Assembly (NCBI GenBank): GCA_019914995.1
Contig: CM034127.1
Span: forward strand, 10,726,001 to 10,790,000
Direction: 5' to 3'
DNA length: 64,000 nucleotides
Source of the DNA: Acanthochlamys bracteata
Taxonomy: Eukaryota > Streptophyta > Magnoliopsida > Pandanales > Velloziaceae
The notes under the pieces are model-generated. The model did no database searches, was not told the origin of the DNA, and saw only the letters and a list, made by a program, of their open reading frames with translations. A program made the position numbers and the translations under genes. This document shows, piece by piece, positions 52,275 through 64,000 of the stretch (position 1 is its first letter; the number at the start of each line of letters is the position of its first letter).

Positions 52275-53700
52275 GCAAGTACATCTGTAGAGATAGTGCA
52301 TCCTATTTTATTGCCGTAGAATATAGATAAAACCTGCAACGTCTAATATGGATTTACGTATGAAATTCAATACTGCTTGCTTTGAATCATTAGGTTGTCA
52401 GAAATAGAGAAATGGAACCCAAATATCCAGAAAATTTTGCGGAATGCCGACCTTTCACTTTTTTGTCAATTCTGAACTATTTGCTCAAGGGGACAATGAG
52501 ATTAAATGCTAAGTATCATGTTAAGTAACGGTCACGAGAGATACGTCAATGCAACAAGGCTGTGAAAACGGCATTGACACTGATGAGCATAAAGGAGAGG
52601 CATCGTAGACCAAAATCTGTTAAAACCCTTACAAATTAGACTATATTATAGTATTTTACGAGACTTCAACACTGGATTCTAGCCATGGACAACTGCAGCT
52701 ATTTGTGCAAGCACCCGAGCCTCAGAAATCGAATTAACATCTATAATTAATTTGTGCTCTTCGGAGTTAAGCAAATATTCTATTGCATACAGAAGAAATG
52801 ACTGTACGCTGTTGTTCTGTAAAGATAGATTGTTCTGTAATCTCATAATGGAGTAAAGACCGAACGTGAGAGTTTGTCATGGCCATGGGAAACGAAAATA
52901 TGATTTAAACAAAAAAAAACCAAGCAAACAGTTCGGGTATTTACATCAGTTGCATTCAATAGACGTAATTTGAAAAAATACGTCATTTCTACAATACCAA
53001 CAATCCATCCCACTCATCACTTGTTCTAGATGTTGAGAGCATATTTAGATAACAGGTTTCAGAAATTTATCTCAGAGCCAAGTGATACAAGTATGCACTT
53101 TACCTACTTCATAAATCCACCAAATTAAGCATATTTTGCCACTTATCATGCTCCAAGAATACTGGAAACTTGCCCTTCAAGCTTTCAGAAATAGAAAGCA
53201 ACCCACTCCAATCAGCGCGTAAAAGCAAGAAAGAGCTGCACCTCCAGAACCACTAAGTCATAGGCCTGAATCAAACCTTAGTTGTCACGGATCAATATTC
53301 ACAGAACCCTCCATCTTACATTTCCAGGAAACACCACAAAATCCAGTTTCCATCTTTCAACAGCATCAAGGAGCAATCATTTCCAGGCGATAGGTGAAGC
53401 ACTGACAAAAGCTCCTTCATCACAAGAAAGATGGAAATAATCAGGGACATGCTAACTGCCATGAAAAGACTGTAATTTGCCAAATAATTTACCCTAAAAA
53501 GGTGGGTAAACAACCTGGATTATCCTTCCCTAAGCTTCAAAGCGTCACATCCCACAACAATTGGGACGCAGGCTTCTGTACAAGGATCTACATGCTCTGT
53601 CAGCATATTCCCTGTGATGTTCTTCCATCAATTCCATTTTTTTGCATGAATTAATCAAAGACAGTTTAAATGTACAAGAATGAGATGGAGTCCTCAATTG
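52275..53700. other. Convergent intergenic region between NPC1 and the NLP gene
   Basis: The two genes point at each other with 1.54 kb between stop codons. It holds both 3' UTRs. No further gene, RNA or transposon was recognised. Confidence 0.6.
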
Positions 53701-56700
53701 TCAAGACAAACTTGTGTGCCCCAAGGAACTGACAGATGTCCGTTGAGAGGAATGATGGACTGTAATTTTTACAGTCTGAGTACCAGATAATTTATAGACT
53801 TCAATGCACTCCTGCAGATCTGCATCACAAGTCAACAGAACCCACTCAGAATCATCATCTAAGTACTTCAGGTCTACCGGATTTATGTTTCCAATATTAA
53901 ATCGTGATGCAATTTCTTGTTTTAGATCATTGAAACTCCACGTCGGTTGCAATCTGAACCTGACTTTCTCTTCACGAAACATAGCTTTTACTCTCATTAG
54001 ATCACTTTTGCTCTTTTCTGATGGAGACAGGCTTCTCGAAGCATCTCTGGTATGTTCAAGACTTTGTGATCTGGTCAGGGTAATTGGTGTTTCCTGACCT
54101 GAATGGGGCATTTGCAACTGACCGTGTACCTTCTTTAGCAATTCACCCTGGCTCTCCATTTGATTTTCTTGTTTTATTATGGTGCTGACTTCTATAGAGG
54201 AGGACTTCTTCGTTCCACTTGAACAACAGCGACTAGAGTTAGAACTGTGACTGCCTGATGATGATAGAGAATTTGATGCGGAAGTATGAGAGTTAACTCC
54301 GGCTTCAAGCTGTTGCTGTGAGTGGGAAGAATTTCGTTGCTCATCTGGTTTGGTAGAAGTGGTACTGTCTCCTATAAATAGGTTACTTGATCCAGATGTG
54401 TTTTGCAGGTTGTCATAAAGGGACCTGAACTGAAAAGCTCCTTCAGCTCCACGAACAGAGTCAATAACTACTTGCAGTTTCCTCAAAGAGTGACCGACTT
54501 TCTTTATTTTTCGTGAAGGCCAACGAGTTATACCATGCTGCCTACATATCCTTTTCAAAGTTGTAGGACAAACTGGAATAAGACCAGGGTGCAATCAGGT
54601 TACAACATCACACACTAACATTTTTAGAACAACCTTTAATTAAAAAAACTAAGGAACTACCCTTCTAAAAACCTGAACAACAATTTGGTTGGATGACACA
54701 ATCTACTATATATGCACGCTAATGAACAAGATCATATGAATACATATAGATGTCAAAGATACATTTTTTATTGCCAAGCTACCACACAGTTCATTAGTAT
54801 TCACTCAAGATATCAATGACAGACTTGAAAGACCTCCACAAAAAGGATATTAAACCTATCATGGTTCTTGGGTTAAGCTAGGCATGCTTTCCCCAGAAAG
54901 CTAAAATTTGACTGCTAGGCAATATTGACTTCTCAAACTGGAGTTTGGACAGATGCCAAGTTTACATATAACAGGAAAGTGCTACATGTTACTGAGTAGA
55001 GCAGCTAGACCATAGACTTCTTCAACTATAATGAAATGGTGCTCTCAATTATTGCATAAAACATCTTTCAAAAATACAGTTTAAAGATAGTTCATCATAT
55101 TCATATTTTGTACCAATAACACCCATGCGTTGCAAATATGATTACAGAATGTTCACCAACAGGTATTTTAATCTCTTAATTTAATATCATGGTAGATGCT
55201 CACAATCTTCTTTGAAATATAATACAGTCCATCAAGATTGAACTTTTGCTTCTGAACGTCCTATGTATTAGGTGTTCGATCTCTAAATTCCTGGCTTAAT
55301 GAATGACAGCTAAAGAAACATGTTATGATTCCTGAATAAAATATCTGTACAATCATTGTAGCAGCTTATGAGATAATAAAAGCATAACACGAGCCGCACT
55401 AGAAGTTACAGAAAAGAGGAAGTTTAGAAGCATCTCATACCGCCAAGGCTCTTTGCTGCATCCTTCAAACTTCCTGCAAAGTATTGTCGAAGAACTTGTA
55501 AACTTATTGTCTTCTCTGTCTTCGTTCGCCGTTTTTCAGCTGTTTTACCAGCAAACAAGAACGAAGTATCGGTAGTAGTTGAAACTTTCTGATCAGATGT
55601 ACCCTCAGTCAATTCATCAAAATAATACTTGGTCCCAGACATCTTGCCAGAAGGTGATAAGAATTGCTGCTGACCCCAGTTAGTTTTGGTTCCAACTTCA
55701 TGCATCTGTAATTCCAGGAGACCACCAGAAGGAAGCAAAGTGCTCATTTTCCTCTGTTGTGCCTCTGAAATCCTACTTGGACCCTCCACAGGTATGTCCA
55801 TTTTAGAAAGTTGTGTTGGATGGATGAAGTTACTACTCACGTCCTCACCGCCATTGAAACATAACTCATCAAGGACAAGGTCTGAAAGTTGGCTACCTCG
55901 AAACCTAGCCTCGTCCTCTAACTCGTTAGCTGTAACAACTCTCAAGTTCTGGCAAACTTGTTGGATCGTAGCGGATAAGGAATTAAGCATCAATTTTTGT
56001 TCTTCATTGCCTATACAGTTGATTGGCAGGAAAAATTCAAGAACAAAGTCAGCCATTCCAGTATGAATACAACGTAAGCGAATTGCCACTGCTGCCCTTA
56101 AATCAAACATCCTAGCATGGTGTGATAGAGGGTATATAGTCTTATTAAAAGAGGTAATATCCGGAGAAAAACATGGTTGGTTTGTTGTGAAGGCTCTACC
56201 AGCTACACCTTGACCCCTCAACAAGTGATGCTCAGAGCATGCCTCATTGAACCCTAACATAGAGCTATCCCTCACATAACAAGCAGCATCCACAGTTGAA
56301 ATACAATCCCTAAAATTTTCTTCTGAATGACGACTCCCCCTTTTACCATGATGAAAACACGGCATCCAAGTTTGGGCCAACGGCAACTTGTGAGTTTCAC
56401 AAACAACTTGTAAGACCCTGTGGATCTCTGGTAAAGCAGCTCTGTATGAATCATCATTCATCTGCTCAATAAACGAAAGGAAAAGATATCTTAGCAACTC
56501 AGAACAAAACCAAGTAACTGTAAGTTTCTCTGCATTCAATGATGCACCTTAAAGCAAGAAACACTCCGAACATCAGAACTCTGAAGATCAACAGCCTGCA
56601 TAGAAAACTATTTCAGTAAGTAATCCGAAAAGAGATCCTACTTCTATGCCATGGTTGGCGTTCATAGCATACGAAGAACAAAACTTATCATCATTGTTCA

Positions 56701-58258
56701 AAATAAAACAATGAAGACAAGTTGTATTTGCTATCCACCTCTTTTTAAGAGAATCAAGCGGTTGAATAAACGTATTGCTTAGGTCAGCGAAAAAACTGTA
56801 ATAGACAAATAACTAATTAAAAATTTCGATAACCAGCGGTACTAACCGGGGACTCAGCAATCATCAAAAAGTTGATATCAGGTACTAACTTGAACCAAGA
56901 GAAAAAGGTCAGAGCAAACAAAATGAAGGGTTTTCGTAAAAGAAATTTTGGCAAATGAAGAGAAAAATCAAAACATAAGATGCAAGACAGTGAGAAAGAT
57001 GAAGCATGATTATATGTTTGTATGACTACAACAAACAACAATCAAATTACATACACCAAATAAATGAAACAAAGAACAAATATAAAACCTGAAGAAGAAC
57101 ACTTTCAATTGCAGCTTACGAACAACTTGGATCTAGAAAAGGTAACACCCACAAACTAGAAGAAACCAGCAACTGTAAAACAGAAAACATCTTAAAGAAT
57201 GGAATAGCTGCCCAGCTCAAACGCACTGATAAACAAGCCTGAAAATCACTGAAAATGCTTTCAATAGTATAATTAAGTTACTAAGAAAGGCGTTAATCAA
57301 CACATCTAGAACAACCGAATAAACACCTTACAGACAAAATACCAAAAAAGGTAGAAACTTCAATACTTACCCACCAAAAAACAAATTAAAACAAAAATAA
57401 CTAAATGAAAAAGTGAAAAGTTTCCTTAGTACTACAACAAAAGAAACTCCAACGTTCAACAATGAACACCTAGGAGACCATAGAAAGCCGCAATCAATCA
57501 CAAACCTGAAGAACGCTGCAGATGCTTTCAAGGTCAGCACTATAATTAATCTTCTGTGTTGTCCTCACAACTTCAACAACTCCCAAGCAATTCCCACTGC
57601 CCTTTTCAAATATCGGCAATGCGATTGTTCCTCCAATTTCATACTTCTGCGCATGCCCAACCCGAGGGTACTCATCCCTGCTGAAATACCTAACATCAGG
57701 TGACCATTCAGGCAATCTACCAACAAAAACCCGGCCCGGCAAACCCAACGCTTCACCTGAACCAATCTCAGCAGAGAACTGATACCCCACCGATACCGTT
57801 CGGTAACTCATCAACCGCTGGCAATTGCTATCAAGCCAAAACGGTTGCCCGCACGTTGTCAACACTTTCCTTCCGGAACTTTCAACTGGTACCCAAATCT
57901 GGACTAAAACATCACTGTCTTTCTGTGATTCCTTGATCTGTTTCAGTGCGTAGCTGAGCCTTTCTTTTAAAGGAATAAAACTAGAGGCTGCTGGAGAAGG
58001 TTGAATCCAACATGATTGCAACTCAGGTTCCTGATTGTTGCTGTTGTTGTTGGTTTCAGTTGTTGAAGTGAGATCGAAGAGTGGAGAAAATGGAGTAGAT
58101 GGTTCGATTTCAAGCCAATAACTGTTGTTTGTAGATAAAATCTCGTCCATGATGAGATCAGATTCAGCGGAAGCGACTTCCGGGAAACAACGGTCGGAGG
58201 TCATCGGAGGAGGAGTGACCGAAGTATATTCCACAGGGAAGTGAGTTCCGGGATCCAT
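53701..58258 (-). CDS. NLP: NIN-like protein (RWP-RK and PB1 transcription factor)
   Basis: Four exons on the minus strand: 58258-57506, 56595-56548, 56461-55441, 54572-53701; 898 codons including TGA, phases consistent. The N-terminal GAF-like regulatory region (about 95-470) includes [20 protein letters not shown] and a second block with [13 protein letters not shown] and GQGVAGRAF. The RWP-RK DNA-binding domain (about 590-640) reads [20 protein letters not shown], then [16 protein letters not shown]; its basic stretch can act as nuclear signal. The PB1 domain (about 800-885) reads [11 protein letters not shown], then [20 protein letters not shown]. Ser156 in YRTVSVGY keeps an R-x-x-S context, like the calcium-dependent kinase target of Arabidopsis NLP7. 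NLPs activate nitrate-responsive genes from the nucleus and interact through PB1. The subgroup was not resolved. A conserved intron cuts the RWP-RK domain after KSLG. Confidence 0.94.
56596..57505 (-). other. NLP intron 1 (910 bp)
   Basis: Follows ...ESICSVLQ and precedes [14 protein letters not shown]-rich, with nothing recognised inside. Exon 2 after it is only 48 bp. Confidence 0.8.
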
Positions 58259-58435
58259 TATCGTCGGCTAACTAGTGAAATGAAAATGAAAAACCAGGAG
58301 TTCTATTTTGATTGCTTCCATCAATCAATCAATTTAAAAAAGAAAACAAAAAACAAAAGAAGAAAGGGGAGCAGAAAGTAGAAGAGAACGACGAGCTGGT
58401 TTGGTTTTGAAGTAGAAGAAGAAGAAGAAGCAATG
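58259..58435 (-). promoter_or_regulatory. 5' UTR / promoter-proximal region of the NLP gene
   Basis: A/G-rich on the plus strand, so pyrimidine-rich on the coding strand, with a (GAA)n microsatellite at 58414-58430. Such CT-rich leaders are common in plant 5' UTRs. No upstream in-frame ATG was seen between the leader and 58258. Confidence 0.45.
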
Positions 58436-59404
58436 GGGAAGTGTTTGTTGTTGTTGTTTTTTGTTTTGTTTCTTTATTATGGAATCAAGTTGGGGAGGTA
58501 CCAACTGAAACTGTTTTTCCTTCGTTTTTCAGAGATGAAAAGAAAAACAATGCAACATATTTGCAATTTCAGGACCACAATAATGAGTTTTTCAATATTT
58601 TGGCTCCGATTCATATTTTGTTTACTCTACAAATTAGCACACCTGCAAGTTGTTGGATGCTTAGACCGGTCGGTTCAGTATGAAAAAATAAAAGCCGAAG
58701 CAATTTGGATTACCATCAAATCAAACTGACTCGACGGTTTGATTGTGGTTGAACTATTCAACAATTATTTTTAAAATAAAATGGTCGTCTGTTTGTTTGC
58801 TTTCTGATAGTTTATTTAGAAATATCGTCATCCTATGCACAAAATGCATCCGGATGAGATCATGTTAACCTCTTACGCACAGTTATGTAAATTTCATATT
58901 GCCATCTAACTCAGAAACATTAAGATAGTGCCGGTTCAAATTACAACGGTCACCTTCTACAGTTGAGAAGGGGAAGGGCATATATAACAGAAACTGAAAA
59001 CTAAGCGCTCGTTTTGGAAAAACACCAATTCCAATTCCCAGCAAAATAATAAAATCTTGGAAAACCAAATGGCAGCAAGTGACATAGATCCAAAAACCAA
59101 GTGGAAATTTAGTGTGGGGTCCACAAGATGAAAAACCAAAATCCAAGTTGCTTGAAAGCAGCGCAAGAAAGAAAGAAGAAAGGTAAACAAAAACAAGAAT
59201 CTAAAAGCTGCTGGTTTCGGAGAAAAATCAGGTTCATTATAAACGGAGAGCTCCAACACTTCAAATTTTCAGAAGCTGAAAGAAAACCCTGTCGGATTCC
59301 GGCGACTTGTTCTACCAAAATAGAAGGGAAGACGTGTCCTTACTCTTCTTTCTATTGTCTTTGCTTTTTTTTCTTTTTTTATCTAAAGCATGTTTGCTGT
59401 AAGC
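58436..59404. other. Intergenic upstream region of the NLP gene
   Basis: No recognised gene. Open frames here are short and composition-driven. Confidence 0.5.
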
Positions 59405-59640
59405 GGAGACGTTTGGTAGTATTTATAAAATAAAATTTTTTTAAAATAAAAAATATTTTTATTTTTTTTTATAAAAAAGTAATAAAAATATATAATAAAA
59501 ATTTTTTATTTCGTAAACTTTTTTTATATTATCTAAATTTTTAGCTAAATTTTTTAAAATACTTATAAAATATATATTAAAAAATATAAAATTAAAAAAA
59601 TTAAAAAATTATTTTTTATAAACAGTGCCAAACGCAGCAA
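59405..59640. repeat. MITE-like element
   Basis: Left end agacgtttggtag and right end cagtgccaaacgcagc, which reads gctgcgtttggcactg on the minus strand, form an imperfect inverted repeat. The interior is almost only A/T and shares an aaaatacttataaaatatat core with the element at 44581-44840. Located about 1.2 kb upstream of the NLP start codon. Confidence 0.6.
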
Positions 59641-62600
59641 GAATCTCAAACCCCTATCATTGATAAAAAATGTCGAAACTAACCCTAATATCATCTGAAA
59701 GATTCTAAAGTCAACTATCGTTAATTATAAGGATAAATTTGGAAGAAACACCGAGGGTGGCGGGTGCGTGGTTTGAGTGGGGGACCACCGGTATATACGT
59801 CTGCGAGAGATTCCTATTTATTTAAGAAAAGAATTTTGTTTTGTGTGATGACGGAATCTGAAATGAAGTTGAATCTAAGATGTTGATTGACAATCAGACG
59901 GCTGATAACGAAGCGTACGTACGGCGAACTATACCCCACAACGAGTTTGGTAATATTTTTTCTCTTTGGTACCGGCGCTTTCTTTAATTTTCTGGTGCTG
60001 GCGTTAGTTGATGTGGTGGTGGAGAACACTATTGTGGGCTGGCCCCTATGGGCCGGTTATGGTGGGCCTTGTTAAACACTAGCATACGTAGGATGGGACT
60101 ATCTGTGTGGGTCCATAAACACAGAACAGCATGATAGTGGTAAATATGGTTTAGATAATATTGAATATGATTGGAAATTTGCTTGATAACTAAGAAGTTG
60201 ATTCTGTGAGGTTTCAAAATAACACGTTATGATTTCTACTTAAAAATTGATTACTATGTCTTCAAAATAAAAATTAATATATTAAATTAACCAATATTAG
60301 TATGTATAATATCTGAAAAAATATAACTAATTTTTTAAAAATAGAATATATATATCTAATTTTAATTAACTATTACAAAAATATAAAACATATCAAGCAT
60401 AATATTTATATCAATATGTATACTTATCAAAAATATTATGATAGTTATCAGATTTATGTATTAAATTTAAATGTATTACCACTATAAATATCTAATTTTA
60501 ATTATAAAACAAAAAATATATACATGATTAATAACTTTTGATTTATAAAAGAATTTATTTTGAAGATATATTCTTAAAAATTCTATTAAACTAAACTGAA
60601 AAGATTTTCACATTGATATCTTAAAATAAATATATAACAATTTTTAGTCCAACCGTCTCTAAAATATAGTTTTATTATTTAGAAAAATTATAATATTACA
60701 ATAATTTATCTTAATCAGAAGTTTTATCAATGATTATTTAAAATATATAGCGCTTGAACTATATACCGTACTTAAAAATTTAAATATATCACAAGATTAA
60801 TTAATTCAAAAGACTACACATTAAAATTCGCTATTGCATTCAGATTAATATTTTATAATTAGTTTTTATCTAAAAAATTTTAATTGATAAAATTATATAT
60901 ATATATATAAGTATTGATATGTCACTTAAAATTGACATTTGTTTATGACGAACCAAATAACTTTTATAAAAAATAAAGTGCGAGAAGAATGGTTCAAATT
61001 TAAGATTTTTTGTCAAATCAGTAAAAAATTAAAAAAAATTAGTGTCCCAAATAGCACTTGGGACAAGTTAAAAAGAAAGTATGGATTATTATATTTTAAT
61101 AAGAGTTAGTGATGCTTAAGACCCGCATGAGAGACCATAGAAAATTTGATTTCATCATCATTAATTATTTATTATTTGTTAATGTGTGTATACTTGAATT
61201 ATTGAAGGGTTGGGACTTGGGAGGAGTGTTTGAATAAAATTAAGATTTGATTAATTTTGAGTTAGTGGTTTCATGTACCAAATCCCGCGAAGCAAGCCTC
61301 ATGGAGAGGAGATCAAAGGAAAAAAAAAAAGAAACTTTATATTTGGATTTGTGATGAAATAGAGAATCTTGTTTTCTTTTAGTTTTTGGTGAATCTTTCA
61401 AGGTGCTCTTTTAAGAAATTGAAAGATGCAAATGGGTTGCACATTGTTTGCGTACAACTATGAACTAGCTAGCTGGATTATTAAATATTTTAGCTTTTTA
61501 ATTGATATTAGTGATGGCTAATAATTTCATTCAAAAACATAATTTTACTTCTTAATTGAGGTGAATACATAATTAAACTCTAGGAGCTACACATATTCAT
61601 AAATATTTTTGTACCAAAAATTAATATTTCAAAAATATTATCGTTTTAGATCTAATAAGAGTACAAAGCTTATAAGTATAATTAACGAAGATCGTTTTTG
61701 CATATAACAATATAACTAGTTAGGATTTAGGATTATTCTTATAAACTATCAACATAATCATAAAAAAAGATTCCTATTTCAATGTAAATAATAAAACATT
61801 AATTCTTAGTTAAATTTATGACCGTGTTTACTATTAATTGTGTTATTCTCTTAAAACTCTTCCTTCAAGATTTCATAGTCAATCTGTCCACACTAATCTA
61901 ATTATCTTTAGATAATAAATAAACAAAAGCTCGATGTTAGATCAAAAAATAACGTTTCAAGCACGTTGATTTTTCAACTATGTTACGGCATAAGTTAGAA
62001 GCAAAACTTTCTCCTAGTTAAAATTTAAATTAAAATCATATAGACATTACCTAATGATGCACTAATTAATGGTTTGCTTTAATCAAGTGATTAAATAAAT
62101 AAAAAAAGATCTTAGAAAAGGAGAAGGTTGGGTTAAATTAAGGCTTTACTCTAAAGTAGGAAACAAGGTTTGCCATGTTTCCCAATAGGAACCCAGCGGT
62201 TTGATGACGCAAAGCTTCACGAGTGAGTGAGAGACTTTTTTATTTTATTATTTAAAACATCAATGCTTCGTTAATCAAATAAAAACATCAATGCTGTGAA
62301 ACTTCTTAGTTTTTTTAAATCGCTTTTTGTTGTGTGATTGATTGACTGGTTGAGATTCTTGAACGACTAAGATGAGATTGAGATTCCTTGGGAAAACTTG
62401 GCAAGCATCATTAGGCTAGGAGGATCATACCTTGAATCAATACAGGTAGCATCCTAGAAGAATCTGAATATCTACCCAGAATTTACCATAATTTAGGTTG
62501 TATTTTTTTGGTTGAAATAAATTATCAAAAATAAATTATTATAAATAGTATAACAAACGTAAATTTTAGTTTTTATATTTTTATAAATAAATAAAAATTA

Positions 62601-62968
62601 ATTTTTTATTTTTTTACATAATTAAAAATAAGTCAGAAATAAATTTTTAGTTAAAAGATGATTCTAAGAATAAAATGATTTGACATTTTGTATTTTCACC
62701 CAATTTCGTGTTTGTTTTTTCTTTTCGGAGACCTCTTTCTAGACATTTCTTTAGGAGGTTTAATTTCTAATGTATTTCTTTTTTTATAAAAAAAAATTGT
62801 AACCACCGTTATTTATACAAATGGAAAGGAGTTATTTGGTGGATTATTCTACCAATTTAAAATTGTGATGGCCGATGATATTGGAAAACTTAGTAATTGA
62901 TGAAATAAGGGCTTCTCCAAATTAAAATATTTATATTTGAAAACCATTATTAAAAAAACTTTTAATCC
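59641..62968. other. AT-rich intergenic region
   Basis: No protein-coding similarity was recognised on either strand. A short GC-richer island at 59750-60110 contains no convincing frame. A MITE-like AT block lies about 62490-62700. Confidence 0.5.
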
Positions 62969-63500
62969 TTTGTCGTTATGAGTGAAAGGGAGATTGTAAA
63001 ACATCTTTATGTAAAACAAATCGGGTTTGGATTAAAAAAATTATCGCTAGCGGCTATTGTAGATGCAAAGATATTTTTAATAAATTTTAAACTCATTATA
63101 AGCATTGATGGTAACTGATATTCAGAAACTTACCGTATATCTGCAATTGAAATGAAAATTTTTGGAAACAAATGGATTCATAAAAGTTTAAATGCTTTGT
63201 CATTATGGTACTTTGTCGTTATGGGTGAAAGGGAGATCGTAAAACTTCGTGTCAAAAGAATCAGGTCTGGATAAAAAAGTTTATCTCTAATAGCTGTTGC
63301 AGATGCAAAAGTATTCTTAATAATTTTTAAGCTCATTAACCGTATATCTGTAGTTGAAATGGAAGTTTGTCGAAATAAATAGATTCAAGCTTTTGACTTT
63401 ACATTAAAATCACTTCAGAAAAATGTCTAATATTTTGTCGTTATGTATGAAAGGGAGGATTTGTAGAAATTTTGGCTTAACAGTGTATGAGGTTAGAGAT
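62969..63500. repeat. Diverged tandem repeat, two full units and a partial third
   Basis: The phrase tttgtcgttatg, followed by gtgaaagggag or a close variant, starts units at 62969, 63212 and 63433 (spacing 243 and 221 bp). The first two units also share aaaaca/aaaaga-atc(a/g)gg, a gctattgtagatgcaaa / gctgttgcagatgcaaa segment and ccgtatatctg, then attgaaatg / gttgaaatg. The third unit fades after about 65 bp. No coding frame runs through the units. It may be a relic of a segmental tandem duplication or of a repetitive transposon part. Confidence 0.7.
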
Positions 63501-64000
63501 ACAAGAGAGGTTTTATTTTTCATTGAAAATCTTTTTTCAACTTTATGAAGCTCACTTTTATGCAGGATACTTAATTTATGACTTTGTATTTTGTTACTCG
63601 TCACCTTGAAACTGCATTATTTTAACTTAAAACACAAATTTTAAAGAATGATCTGTCAACAGTTGCATTATAAGTAATTTTTAAAAAAAAAAATAGGAGG
63701 TGCTTTTTTTGAATCGTACATTAAATTTATTTTTAATTGCAAAAAAAAAAAACTGCAAAGATATAATTGGGTAACAACTGTTAACCTTATTTGTGGTTTT
63801 TTTCGTTTCTATGTTATTGAAGTTTCATTTAGGAATTGATTGCCACGACCTTATTTGATTATTTGCTGCAGTAGCATTACTTGATAGGTAAACGGTAGAT
63901 GATAGCTTTATTAACACTGTGCTTCTAAGTTCTAACAAGAATTATTGAACTCAAACAAAAGTTGAAATGAATTAAATAGGTTTGGTGTCCTAAAAGGCAC
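63501..64000. other. Intergenic, nothing recognised
   Basis: AT-rich sequence without a recognisable gene, RNA or repeat up to the window edge. Confidence 0.5.

Noticed and set aside
55686..56066. 126-codon plus-strand open frame
   Set aside because: It is the antisense shadow of NLP exon 3.
1..64000. CRISPR arrays, bacterial operons, tRNA or rRNA genes
   Set aside because: No regularly spaced short direct repeats, no ribosomal-binding or operon layout, and no tRNA-like arm pairs or rRNA segments were recognised; the window is plant nuclear DNA.

Overview
Flowering-plant nuclear DNA, most likely eudicot. The evidence is AT-rich intergenic sequence, short GT-AG introns, plant-specific gene families (a NIN-like RWP-RK/PB1 factor, a receptor-like cytoplasmic kinase, a plant BRD1/2/13-type bromodomain protein) and a plant NPC1 homologue. 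The species cannot be told from the sequence. I rebuilt four complete multi-exon genes by joining exons at splice sites with matching phase. I found no undescribed biological system; what is unusual here is mostly transposon structure and small gene fragments. Layout. (1) 1-2379, minus strand: a Copia LTR retrotransposon running off the left edge, with a 184-bp LTR, a tRNA-iMet primer-binding site, and gag zinc knuckle, protease and integrase in one open frame. An 89-bp piece of its own LTR then sits where the first half of reverse transcriptase should be. (2) 2462-3226, minus strand: coding-like, splice-flanked pieces of a gene I could not identify, next to the Copia LTR. (3) 3635-7450, plus strand: a nine-exon bromodomain gene (464 aa). 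(4) 8200-14600: MITE ends, a decayed Ty3/gypsy pol remnant (8850-10515), a dispersed repeat and a possible kinase-like relic. (5) 14672-17246, plus strand: a six-exon membrane-anchored receptor-like cytoplasmic kinase (360 aa). (6) 17247-28033: about 10.8 kb without a recognisable gene, AT-rich and MITE-bearing. (7) 28034-52159, plus strand: NPC1, 39 exons over 24 kb, 1311 aa, every junction phase-consistent. One intron has a GC donor, and several introns carry old LINE, MITE or other repeat relics. (8) 53701-58258, minus strand: an NLP gene (four exons, 897 aa), convergent with NPC1. (9) 58259-64000: intergenic, with a MITE and a diverged tandem repeat near the right end. The four genes act in separate processes (chromatin reading, membrane-proximal kinase signalling, sterol/lipid transport, nitrate-type transcriptional control). 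As usual in plants, their adjacency implies no operon-like joint function.
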